Source of the DNA: Dryomyza anilis
Lineage: Eukaryota > Arthropoda > Insecta > Diptera > Dryomyzidae
NCBI GenBank assembly: GCA_951804985.1
Contig: OX638130.1
Span: 99,817,700-99,881,699 of the forward strand
DNA: 64,000 bases
Direction of reading: 5' to 3'
Positions 47,693 through 58,620 of this stretch are shown piece by piece. Both the position numbers and the translations under genes were made by a program. Numbering within the stretch: the stretch's first letter is position 1; every line of letters starts with the position of its first letter. Below the pieces are notes generated by a model. The model made no database searches. It saw nothing but the letters and a program-made list of their open reading frames with translations, and had not been told where the DNA came from.

Positions 47693-49225
47693 TTATACCC
47701 TACACCTATGAGGTACAGGGTATATTAACTTTGTGCATATATTGTAACGCCCCTTAGGAGGCGTGTCCGGTATGGAAAAGTATATATATTCTTGATCAGC
47801 ATCACTACCTGAGTCTGTTTAGCCATGTCCGTCTTGCTGTCCGAATACAGAATAACTTGAGAAATACTGATCAGAATGGGATGAAATTTCGTCTCAATAT
47901 ATTTTAGCCAAAAGTAGGAACTGAGTTTGAAAATGAGCCAAATCGGTCAACGGACACGCCCACCTCCCATACGTATTGTTAGAATTCACCTATAAATATG
48001 TGGTCCAAAAATGGGCGTGATCCGCCCAATTTTTTTTTATTATTTCCCGGGTTTTCATAGTGGAAATTTGATCCGTAAATAAATTATTAAAATCAAATCT
48101 ATAAAATATTAGCCTTTCAAAATTTTAAATATAGGCGTGGTCCGCCCAGTTATATTTTTTAACTTTTTTTTTTAGTTGTTTATACTTTTATATAAATTTT
48201 TTAATTTATGGGGATATAAGACGTAAATTTCTGATATATGAATAATATTCTGATGGTGGGGAGGTTCAGCATAATTAAAATCTTTAAAATTAAGCTATGC
48301 AATTAAATATCCCACATTAATATCCCCACCAAAGGTGTAGGGTGTTTCATAGTCGGGCCCGACCGATGTAACCGAACTTACCCATGTGACCTAACTTTCC
48401 CGACTCGTTTAACATAAATTTCACATAATCAATTAAACACTTTTTATACCCTACACCTATGAGGTACAGGGTATATTAACTTTGTGCATATATTGTAACG
48501 CCCCTTAGGAGGCGTGTCCGGTATGGAAAAGTATATATATTCTTGATCAGCATCACTACCCGAGTCCGTTTAGCCATGTCCGTCTGTCTGTCTGTCCGTC
48601 TTGCTGTCTTGCTGTCTTGCTGTCCGAATACAGAATAACTTGAGAAATACTGATCAGAATGCGATGAAATTTCGTCTGAATATATTTTAGCCAAAAGTAG
48701 GAACTGAGTTTGAAAATGAGCCAAATCGGTCAACGGACACGCCCACCTCCCATACAAGTCACTTTTATATAACTCTTTCGGAACTAATAACTCGAAAAGT
48801 ATTCAAGGTATAGTTATAAAATTTAAAAAGTATTGTTATAATTCACCTATAAATATGTGGCCCAAAAATGGGCGTGATCCGCCCACTTTTTTTTTCATTA
48901 TTTCCCGGGTTTTCATAGTGGAAATTTGATCCGTAAATTATTAAAATCAAAACTATGAAATATTAGCCTTTCAAAATTTTAAATATAGGCGTGGTCCGCC
49001 CAATTATATTTTTCAAATTTTTTTTTTAGTTTTTTATATTTTTATATAATTTTTTTAATTTATGGGTATATAAGACGTACATTTCTGATATATGAATAAT
49101 ATTCTGAGGGTGGGGAGGTTCAGCATAATTAAAAACTTTAAAATTAAGGTATGCAATTAAATATCCGACATTAATATCCCCACCAAAGGTGTAGGGTATT
49201 CCATAGTCGGGCCCGACCGACTATA
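47693..49225 (+). mobile_element. Two tandem mini-me-like elements (type 2)
   Basis: Two direct copies begin at about 47693 and 48444, each with TATACCCTACACCTATGAGG, GGAGGCGTGTCCGGTATGGA, a TATATATATTCTTGATCAGC core, a GTCTGTC/TTGCTGTC tract, ATGGGCGTGATCCGCCCA and a right end TCCCCACCAAAGGTGTAGGG. The copies differ mainly in GTCY tract length and a gap near 47990. The minus-strand frame 48476-48757 is part of the repeat. Confidence 0.8.
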
Positions 49226-49353
49226 AAAATCCGCCCCATGTGACCGAACTTACCCATGTGACTTAACTTTCCCAACTCGTTTTTATTAAGGAGGTCTTCT
49301 CTAAATGATCAATTAAGTTGGCATTTCAGATTTAAATTTAATAAAATATAAAA

Positions 49354-50929
49354 TATATGAGCAAATCCAGAAAACCTTTAACTTTTGTTGTAGACAAAAT
49401 TTCACAAAATAATTTGCGGATTTTGAATATAATCTTTAGGCCCTTATGTAATATAAATCCGTTCGCGTGCTTCACTTTTTATGAAAGCCGTCAAAGACAG
49501 AGGTCGATAACGCTATATTGGTTCAAAATTCTAAAGAATTGTTTTTTTATAAAATATTTATTGATTAAGTGAAGTGAAATTATTTTTTTTTATGACATAA
49601 TATTTCAATATATTTCAGTTTAATATCAGATCAATATCAATTGAATAGCAAAAAAATTTTGAAGAAATTGAGATTTTTTGAACATTTAAGTGCGAATTTT
49701 GAATTTTATAGTGCTCCTGTATTTTTTTTTACAAGCGGCACATTCAAGTGACATACCTTAAAATCATTGCTATTACAATAGGTTGTAATAAAAAAAATCA
49801 AACGAACAATTCCTCAAAAACCGCTCTCCACACATTCGATAATAGGTGCAAAATTGTAATTTGTTGGATTTTGAGCGCAAATACCGTGGAATAGATTCTG
49901 TTATATTATAAATTATGATGAGGAATAATTTTTTGATGATCAAATATAACATAATGTATCAAATACAGTTTAATTCGACCAAATCGAAATGATATCTTAA
50001 AAGTTATTTTAAGAAAATGATTTTTTGTACATTTAAGCCTAAAATTTACATTTAAAGTGCTCCTGTATTTTTAATCTTAGGAACACATTTACTCGACATA
50101 CCTTAAAATCTTTATTCTTGTATTATCAGTTCATAAAAATTACAAATTAGTGATTTCTCGAAAGCCGCGCTTGACACAGTCGATAATATGTCAGAAAACA
50201 TTGTTCTACCATATGTTGAAATTTTATTTTCACAATAAAAAAAAAATATTGATCAATAATACTGAAGCGGCATTGTATTTTTAAATTAACTAGTAGCATA
50301 AATTTTCGATACCACCAATATACAGCCAAATTCAGATGGAATTGTAGATGTGTTTTAGAAAAATGTACTTTTTTTGGGCCAATCACGTTTTTTTCGAAAG
50401 TTCCTTTTTTGTAGTTGTTTGGGGCACATTCACAAGTCATATCTTAAAGTTTTTATATTTACCTCCTCTATTAAAAATTTGATAAAAAAAATACATTAGA
50501 TACAAGACACGGCTCACACTTTGAAAAGAAGGCGAAATTTTCGTTTTCGTTTCAAAAGTGGTATCATACCTCCACCCCTGTCCAAATTTCGGTTGGGATA
50601 TGACACACTTATGCGACATATATTATTTTTTGTATTCGGGTATTAGCTAGCGATTTTATTAAAATTGTAGCGATATCTTGCAAGCCGTTGCAATAGTGAT
50701 GATTAGAATGACTCAAATCGGTAGTTTTGATGTTTTTTTTTACATGTAGCAAATGTAGCAAATCGAGATAGCAACTTATGAACTCAAAAATGGTTGGGAT
50801 TTATTAATTCAAGTATTCTTAACAATATTCAATCAAAATGTAAAATATTAAAAAAAAAACAAATCATTTTTATTCATTGCTTTATGTCAATATCATGAAG
50901 GTTAAACATTTTCTGGATTTGCTCATATA
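49354..50929. mobile_element. TIR element with TATATGAGCAAATCCAG ends and internal 345-bp repeats
   Basis: The ends TATATGAGCAAATCCAGAAA and the inverted copy TTTCTGGATTTGCTCATATA bound 1576 bp. Inside, a module with GTGCTCCTGTATTTTT and CACATT..GACATACCTTAAAATC recurs near 49711, 50058 and, degraded, about 50400, a period of about 345 bp. The frames at 49357, 50147 and 50437 have no recognisable protein content. It is probably a non-autonomous DNA transposon that acquired or grew satellite. Confidence 0.7.
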
Positions 50930-50994
50930 CTATAGACGTATTAATATATGTGACCAGTGAATGGCAATATCAAAAATAAAAATTGTTTATCTAT

Positions 50995-51090
50995 GCTACC
51001 TCTCGGCAGTGAATGGTAAACCTGTCGGTCCCACCACCTTGATTACAAAGGTAGTGCTCACCTCGGCCTGAGTTCTTCAGGAATATAATG
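50995..51090 (+). mobile_element. SINE body fragment
   Basis: CTACCTCTCGGCAGTGAATG, GTCCCACCACCTTGATTACA and CTCGGCC match the body of the SINE at 44336-44646 (reverse strand there). The tRNA head is missing. Confidence 0.6.
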
Positions 51091-51363
51091 ACAAACTATT
51101 TTTATATCCACGTATAATTATTTAAATTATATGACACCAATATGTGGTAATCCTCTCACCTGTCGCTAAGCCTAAAATTGTTTTAAAATTTGATAAAATA
51201 AAGGGACACGAGTAGAAAGGATTGCCATGATCACGGCAAGATCATGTTGGTCATATATAGAGAGCGGATTTATATGCAAAATAATATTACGAAAATATGC
51301 TAATTTTATCATAATTATATGCAAATTTTATGCAAAATATACAAAAAATAAGCAGGTTTTTTT

Positions 51364-51554
51364 ATCCGAACGGCGGCTGAGAGCTTTTCATAGGCAATGG
51401 TTTTACTCTCGGAGGTTTCCCATTTACTGCCGAGAGGTAGCGCGGTATAGAAAAATGTTTCTATGAAAAGATGTTGTTAGCCCCAGTCCAGGCTTAAACC
51501 GGGGACCTTTCGGCTCGCAGTCCAACGCACTAACCACTGAGCTACCGCGGCTAC
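51364..51554 (-). mobile_element. tRNA-derived SINE, 3' truncated
   Basis: On the minus strand it runs from GTAGCCGCGGTAGCTCAGTG through the CGCGCTACCTCTCGGCAGTA body to GCCGTTCGGATA. No clear target duplication was found. Just downstream, short direct repeats of TTTATGCAAAATAAGCAAAT lie at 51665-51750. Confidence 0.8.
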
Positions 51555-52293
51555 AAAAATTTCTCTAGTAATCTACATTAATTTATTAAACACGCATATT
51601 ATATGTGAAATTTGAATGATTTATGCAAATATTGTGCAGAAAATATGAAAAATACATGTAAATTATGCAATATTTATGCAAAATAAGCAAATTATACACA
51701 AAATATGCAATATTTATGCAAAATAAGCAAATTATACACAAAATATGCAGAATATACAAAATATGCAAAAGATATTGACCATAATTCGAACTAAGTTCTT
51801 AACGATAATTAATTCTGTTATTATCCGACTTCAAATTGAGGCTTCGTTAAAATATGCATTTGAATATAAATCAGCACCCTTATCATAACCTTATAACAAT
51901 TTCTACGAGGAAATAGGATTTCAAAATAAAAGTGAAAATATTTTAGTTTAAATTTAGAGCCCAGCAAATTAATGTTTGCATAGCATTTTTAATTTATATT
52001 AAATAATAAACAATAAATGCAAATTTTAAACATTTAAAATTGTTAGTTCGAATGAAATAAAGTCGATTTTTAATTGAAATATGCAGTCAAATTTAAATAT
52101 GTAGTGTTAAAATATCGAATTATAGTATTTCTTCGACTGGTAAATTACTTGTCATACTATTCAACAACAACATAGTTTTGTGTATTTTATGTACAGGATT
52201 TTTTTTTACAACATTGTAAAAAACCTAATAAAAAATCACGCAGTGTTCCTCAATAATTCGCTACACGCAAAAACAGACATGTTTTGCTAACCG

Positions 52294-52361
52294 CAGGCAG
52301 AATCCCTACATGTCTACCTGATATATTGTGCGAAGTAATTATATTTATTACCCACTACCTG
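52294..52361. promoter_or_regulatory. Cluster of CAGGTAG/CAGGCAG heptamers
   Basis: CAGGCAG lies at 52294-52300 (+), and CTACCTG, the complement of CAGGTAG, at 52314-52320 and 52355-52361. All three are within 125 bp upstream of the predicted transcription start at 52416. The two variants are known TAGteam words bound by Zelda in Drosophila embryos. Confidence 0.55.
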
Positions 52362-52382
52362 AATTCAAATCCTGCTGAAACA

Positions 52383-52419
52383 TATAAAAGCCACACATAT
52401 TTTGCAAACAACATCATTC
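52383..52419 (+). promoter_or_regulatory. Core promoter: TATAAAAG plus TCATTC initiator
   Basis: TATAAAAG (52383-52390) lies about 33 bp upstream of the A of TCATTC (52414-52419, A+1 at 52416). The ATG at 52468 is the first after this start, giving a 52-nt leader. Confidence 0.65.
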
Positions 52420-52467
52420 CAAGTTGCAACATCGTATCGAACAGTTACAAAATAATACAAATTCAAG

Positions 52468-53169
52468 ATGCATATCATAACGAAACATCAAAGTTCTGCA
52501 AGAATTGAGTTCTATGGACTTTTGAAATTTGCACTATTTTTAATAGACATCTTGGAGCAATTTTGCGCAGCAGTACGTAAATGGAACTACAATTATGAGC
52601 GCCACATTCGAGAACAACATATAAATCCAACGAATATATCCGAAAATGCAGAATTTGACTACAATAGAAATACTTTGAGCACAAAAGACTTAAATGGTTC
52701 AACGTCGAAAGGTGATACAACCGAAACTACAGTCATCAGCAAATCGTCTAACGATATAATTTCGAATTTGGAAACTTCAACAAAGAGTTCAATTACCGCA
52801 ACAATAGATACACCTAAATCTTTGAATAAAGTTCCCCTTAAATCGGGTAGAGTATTGGATATATTTGTAACAAGTTCTGCAAAACCAAAGAGAAACATAA
52901 ACTCCACATCGAAGAGTACACTGGATGTGCAGCTGATCAGATCCGCGCACAAGGTGCTAAAAACTAGCGGTCTACAAATCACCGGCACTAAACTGAGTTA
53001 CGATCATAGTACGCCTAGTAACGAATTACAAATTGATGTCTGGGCCACACCCATGCCATTCAAATATGAAAAATGTGATACATTGCATCGTATGTTGGTC
53101 GAAAGTCGGAAGAAAGTCGCAAGTGGGAAGAATCGTTTTGGTACTGCACGCAGAAAACTTGAGTTTTAA
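52468..53169 (+). CDS. Intronless gene with C-terminal RxLxF motif (233 aa), unrecognised family
   Basis: I do not recognise a named family. The start is the first ATG after a TATA/initiator promoter, and a polyadenylation signal AATAAA lies at 53267. Residues about 13-32 (FYGLLKFALFLIDILEQFCA) form a moderately hydrophobic helix. The middle is Ser/Thr/Asn-rich and probably disordered, with S/T-P sites (DTPKS, HSTPS, ATPMPFK). The last 70 residues look conserved and basic (ATPMPFKYEKCDTLHRMLVE) and end in GTARRKLEF, a perfect RxLxF cyclin-docking-like sequence at the very C-terminus. The gene at 19632 has a similar layout (N-terminal hydrophobic stretch, basic RxL tail) and promoter, so the two may be distant paralogs. 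Early zygotic expression and cyclin-CDK binding are inferred, by analogy with Drosophila Fruhstart. The antisense frames here are shadows. Confidence 0.75.
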   Translation: MHIITKHQSSARIEFYGLLKFALFLIDILEQFCAAVRKWNYNYERHIREQHINPTNISENAEFDYNRNTLSTKDLNGSTSKGDTTETTVISKSSNDIISNLETSTKSSITATIDTPKSLNKVPLKSGRVLDIFVTSSAKPKRNINSTSKSTLDVQLIRSAHKVLKTSGLQITGTKLSYDHSTPSNELQIDVWATPMPFKYEKCDTLHRMLVESRKKVASGKNRFGTARRKLEF

Positions 53170-53850
53170 ACAAAAGTTACGAAATTAGATATAATTTAAA
53201 CAGTTTATATGTGATATAGTTAGTTAGTTTTGTAAATAGAAACTTTGAATTTAAGACAAGGTTATAAATAAATAGAATAGTTATTTAATATTAAAATTAT
53301 ATTTTGTAATAAAAGTTAATACTTAAATTGTGACATTACTCTGTTATGCCTTTCGTTACATTATTTTTTAGGTCGTTACTTGATATTTTGTATGGCACTT
53401 TCTACATATTATATATAAATAATATCGTGTTTTTCCATAGTCTGCAATTTAATAACGTATATAAATTATAAAAAAAAACACGTTACAAAATTCACTGGAA
53501 TCATGTATAAATCATCAACAACATCGCATTTAACGACAATAAAGAGTAAACAATTAAAATGCATGTGTATTATAAATAACTATATAGTTGATAAAGAAAA
53601 AAATAAAAAATATTACAAACTTTATTTGTGTGCCTGAAAATAGCGTCCCCAAACCTATACACAAATTAATTGTGGTTAATGTCGTCAGACGTGATTATTC
53701 GAAATAGTCATTGTTTTACAGACTACAAGTATTATGGGCATATTATATTCTCTTGTTAAGCATTTCAATGCATTGAAAACAATGTCGAAATTAATATAAG
53801 AAATAGAGTAATACGATACAAACCCATATAAACGGTTCTACTTTTGTATA

Positions 53851-54328
53851 TACACACAAAAAAACAATTGTTTAAGATTTATTTTCCGTAAACAATCATA
53901 TGTTTGTAGTGAGAACTTATTGTTTCCACTGAGGACTTATAATTTTATATAATTTGCCATAAATAATGACTGTTTCCTGCAAATGCTTGAAATTATTAGT
54001 ATTTGTAACATATAGTAATTTATTTGTCGTAAACACTTTAATTGTTTACATTAAACAATTTGTTCAATTAATTATTCCTCATAAACACATTAAATACTTC
54101 TATTAACTATTGCATCTATTTGTCTTAAATGGTAAATTTTAATTAGTGTTTGGAAAATGATGAAAATTTATATTGTTTGGTACAAATATTACAATTGTTT
54201 TCGATTAATAATTTAAGCATTTGCTACAAATCATTTAAATTGGTTGTTGCAAATAATATTTCAAACAAACAATTCAAGTATTTGTTTGCATTATTGTTTG
54301 CACCAAACAAGGTATTTTTTTGTGTGTA
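53851..54328. mobile_element. TIR element with TACACACAAAAAAA ends
   Basis: The ends are TACACACAAAAAAACAA and the inverted TTTTTTTGTGTGTA. The 478-bp interior is rich in TTGTTTGC/TAAACAAT words in both orientations. No coding content. Confidence 0.65.
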
Positions 54329-54329
54329 G

Positions 54330-55360
54330 GTTTGGACTATTAAAACTTTGAACCTTAACATACGAAAATATTAAAAACTTTACATTTTTCTTCGCAAGCA
54401 AATCTTCTAAGCATTTCTACATTCAATTGATTTATAAATTAAAGTATTGAATTATAGAATACAATTCACAAATTCGTCCTTATAAATGTTCGTAAAAAAT
54501 ATTTCACTGATTATAGCAGAAAGTAAAAATTCATTCCCGATCTTCTATCCCTGAGACAAAATACTCGATTTCGTTCGATAATCTTTATTTTTTATATTTG
54601 TTTCATTAAAAATTTTAAAAATATCAAACGAAAACTCTTCTCGAGTTTCTAATGAGGTACTGGATAATGAAGAATTCCCCAGAAACACAATTCTCGAGTC
54701 CGTTCGAAACTCTATATTGTTATTTGTTCGTTCGATTTTGTTTTATTCGATAATTTTAAAAATGGTCAAATGTAGAATTTTTCAATGCTATTTTTCTGAT
54801 GAACAAAATTTCGAAAGGTATAAAGTAAAATGAGAAAAATAAAAAATAAAACGTTTTAATTTTAATTAAATTAAATTCGATGGTTTAAATACCAATCCCC
54901 GTAAAAATTTACACCATTAGAGAAAATATGACCTATTCCGATTATGAAAAGGAAAAAAAACTTGGACTTCCGATCAAATTCTCGAGTTCGTTCGGAATTC
55001 TTATTCCCTGATTCTCGCATGAAATATAAATTTGTCATTATTGAGTTTCGTGAGAATTTTGAAAATCCACAATTGTCATACGAAAATGTCGATTTAGCAA
55101 CAAATAATGTTTCTCGTGAGTATTATTTCGAATAAATTACACTGTTCGGCAGATAATTCTCCCTGTTTTCTTTCATATCATTTCTATATAATTTGAATGT
55201 GCTGATTCGTACTGTGTTTTTAGTTATTTCCCTATATGTAATGTTTTTGAGAAAAATGCATTTTATGTTTCTTGTATTTTTTTTACTGCATTTTACAAAC
55301 AACATTTTTATGAAAAGACTAGACAGCTACTGATTTAAAATTAATACGGCTATTATCCCA
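54330..55360. other. Stretch with decayed TTCGTTCGA-containing repeats
   Basis: Words such as TTCTCGAGTCCGTTCGAA and its variants recur near 54560, 54690 and 54985, suggesting an old local repeat. No gene is supported; the frames at 54944 and 55123 are not convincing. Confidence 0.35.
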
Positions 55361-55364
55361 GGGA

Positions 55365-55575
55365 TAGCCGCGGTAGCTCAGTGGTTAGTGCGTTGGACTG
55401 CGAGCCGAAAGGTCCCCGTTTCAAGCCTGGACTGGGGCTAACAACATCTTTTCATAGAAACATTTTTCTATACCGCGCTACCTCTCGGCAGTAAATGGCA
55501 AACCTCCGAGAGTAAAAACATTGCCTATGAAAAGCTTTCACCCGCCGTTCGGATTCAGCAATAAAGGAACACAAG
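55365..55575 (+). mobile_element. tRNA-derived SINE, plus-strand copy
   Basis: It starts AGCCGCGGTAGCTCAGTGGT with box A TAGCTCAGTGG (55374-55384) and a one-mismatch box B GTTTCAAGCCT (55418-55428). The body GACTGGGGCTAACAACATCT follows and ends near CCGCCGTTCGGATTCAGCAA. The anticodon loop would read GCG, but the stem (TTGGA against CCGAA) does not pair. Confidence 0.8.
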
Positions 55576-55664
55576 AAAGAAAGGAACACAAGTGCTCATT
55601 TTGCCGAACATTATTATGTATAACGATAAATAAAATCAGAGAATTATCTCATAAACTCCATATT

Positions 55665-56070
55665 CTCGAGCTCCCAGTCTGCCATTCGTTTCGATAATGC
55701 TGCGAAAACGTTACGATATGTCGGAAAATTTGTTCGATATCGAATCAGATTTCGGTCTAATATTGTACGCCAAAACCTTCTGAATTGCACGTATAGATCG
55801 ATTCGACATAATGCAGTTTTTTTTCGAAACGAGAATAAAATGATTCTCGATCGATATCGCATGGAATAGTACAATCATGTTGAGATTAATTCGAAAACTA
55901 TTGCGATATTGATGTGAAAAATGTTAAAATATCGTAGCATGCATTAAATTTTATATTACGAACATTTTTTAAAAATAGTAACAATAAAACAATGATACGA
56001 ACTTTTTTTTTATCGAAGTTAGTTCGAGAAAACTTCGAACATCGAATAGCATCGAGGAATGGCTATTATA
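55665..56070. mobile_element. CCCAGTCTGCCAT-type element, diverged copy
   Basis: It begins CCCAGTCTGCCATTCGTTTC and keeps CGATATCG-like words, but the right terminus is unclear. It is related to 23.6-24.4 and 30.4-30.8 kb. The minus-strand frame 55644-55874 lies in it. Confidence 0.5.
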
Positions 56071-56235
56071 ATTTCTTTTAAGGCCTTGGTACCCTATTTG
56101 GGTAAATATTTACATTGGCCAGTTGATTATGAAACTCGATGATACCCGATCATGAACCTGAAACAATATTTACTAGGAAAATCATGATTTAGGGATTTAA
56201 ATATAAAATAAATAAATTTGAACAAGTAATTGTTA

Positions 56236-56455
56236 CACCCAGAAAAAAATTCCCTCAAATCCCATTAAAATTGGTCAATAGGACAATTATTGATTTAATA
56301 GTATACAAAAAATAAAAATGTTCATATAAACTCAATGCCAATGTCATGGTATTTTCTAGTATTTAATGGTATTTTCCGATTAAAATAATAATGTATCCAA
56401 TTGAATATTTTTAATAGTAAAAAACTATTATTTATATAGTATTTTTTTCTGGGTG
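56236..56455 (+). mobile_element. CACCCAG-type MITE, complete copy
   Basis: This 220-bp copy has perfect 15-bp terminal inverted repeats and TA on both flanks (GTTA|CACCCAG and CTGGGTG|TATC), supporting a TA target-site duplication and Tc1/mariner-type mobilisation. Confidence 0.9.
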
Positions 56456-56926
56456 TATCATTCAATAAAAATTCTTAATAAAATCGATATAATGTCGGAT
56501 TTATAAAATATTTACTCTAAATTATTTTAATTAATTTTAAAAGAAAATACAAAAGAAAATTGATAATAACAACATCCAGATTAAAAGGCATTAACTACTA
56601 TAACATATATAACATGTTAAAGAGCAGCAAAAAATTATCTTCCAAAAAAATTAAAAAGAAAAACAAAATTCAATGTGATAAAAAACGTTTTTATGAGACA
56701 AATAAGAACATATTATCTATGTACAAAAAATATTTAATCATTTTTCGAATTAGTTTTAAACGTAAAATCAGAAGGACTTATAAGAACTTTTTTATATTCA
56801 GTGTATAAATAAAAACGACATTTAATAAATATAATTTTTGTCAATGACAATTTATATATTTCCTAATTTAATTTTTTTTATTAACTTTCTTTTAAAGTAT
56901 TTTGGAGAGGTAGAAAAAATGAGAAT

Positions 56927-56980
56927 TGTAAACGTGAGAATTGTAAACGTGAGAATTGTAAACGTGAGAATTGTAAACGT
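56927..56980. repeat. 15-bp tandem repeat
   Basis: About four units of GTGAGAATTGTAAAC lie in a row; the overlapping minus-strand frame 56892-57101 reads this as a repeated NSHVY. Confidence 0.85.
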
Positions 56981-56999
56981 AAACGTAATTTAATCGTAA

Positions 57000-58620
57000 T
57001 TCTGTAAAGGAGACCATTTTTTGTTTGAATTTTAATTCATGATATAAAATATCAATAAATTTTTTACTAGAATGCAACCAATCTAAAATATATATGGACA
57101 TGACCTTCTAAACATTTCGAAAATCATTATAGTTTCAATATAATAAAGAAAATTGCAGAAAAATATCGAAGGTTTTTGTAAGATATTATTATATCGATTT
57201 TTGAAATATTAAAAAAAAATGTATTCAACGTACACTGGTTTTGAAAAGTGTGTGCTAAAAGGATAAAGGATATATGCTAAAAAAATGTATTTATAAACCC
57301 CCTTATGAGCCCCTTTTGGGGCTATACATAGAATTCAGCGATTTTATATTTTATATCGACGAATTTGCCAAATTTTTCTAAAATAACCTGACTTGGCCCC
57401 CTTCTGACTTTTTCATATATCCAAATATTAAAAAATGTTTCATTGAAAAAAGATTTGAGTCAAATACGATACGATGTATTCAGAAGAAACAAAACTCAAA
57501 TAAATAACGTGTATGAGGCAGATATTCCATTGAATCAATTACACCTTTGCCACAGATGATAAAGAAACATTTTCTTGAACATCCATAATACTAATAATTC
57601 TATAGCCATGTTCGGGAAGTGATGTTTCAATTTTTTCTTCGACCAGTTACATGATCGACATGATCAGGTCATGATCATGTCTACCCTAATAGATGCAATT
57701 TGATGAATACATATTGATGAATTCCATTCTTCAAACCATGATTCATTGTATTGAAGTACCATTCATAATATTAATGACTAACGACTTCAATGTTATGAAT
57801 GCGATCATAAATATGATGAACGTTTGATAACTGTCGCTTGGTATATTCATGAATATTATGAACAAATTCATCAATATGACAATTGAAATTCATAGTATTG
57901 AATATTTTGTTCTTCACACTGATGTTCTATAGTACGAATAATTTCAATATGCTGAATCTGGTAGTTTGTGAAAAAATTCATAATATTTATGAATAAATTT
58001 GTCATATTGATGATTTTTTATTTTTTTGTTTAAAGGGGTAAAACTTTAAAGATAATTTACTATTTTAGACCTCACTGTAATATGTATTCTACTCTCTACC
58101 CAATGCTCAATATTTATCTATGACTTATGCAGGGCTTTATGTGCATTCCAATCGCTTTTTATCAGAGACTGCATAAAATTGTCAAAGAGCCATTGTGTTT
58201 TGAAGCACTTTTCTTGCAATAAACCACATCATAAATTAATTGAAGAACTCGAAATTGACGGTTCTAAAATGTGGCCACTTTATAGAAAACTCTTGACCGT
58301 AATAGGGGTAAAGGGTATAAGTGGTTTAAGTAGTATACAAATTATAAGAAGTGCTTTAGTGAATCGAACTGGCACTACTTAATAAGGTGGCTGTGAATAC
58401 AGATGTATATTTCAGTTGTTAAACACCCTCCATCATCGGTTATTTCTTCAATGCAATTGTTTTCTTTTGTATTAAAAAAATATTATATCTCGAGATGAAT
58501 GAACTGGCAAGATCTTCTGGAAAAGGGAAAGTAAAGCGTGACTTCATCAATAAATGCGCGCAAAATGCATGATTAAATAAAAATAAACAATATCAGCGTT
58601 ATACATGGACAGAACAAAAA
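57000..58620. other. Mostly unannotated stretch with one weak open frame
   Basis: A decayed ATTGATGAATTC-type repeat related to 7.2-9.2 kb lies at about 57690-57980. The plus-strand frame at 58179-58382 (ending LSSIQIIRSALVNRTGTT) has more coding-like composition than its surroundings but no ATG of its own and no family I recognise. It could be an exon remnant. Confidence 0.3.

Noticed and set aside
55365..55445. tRNA-like sequence with good box A and near-perfect box B
   Set aside because: The anticodon stem does not pair and the same head is joined to a common body in three copies, so it is a SINE head and not a tRNA gene.
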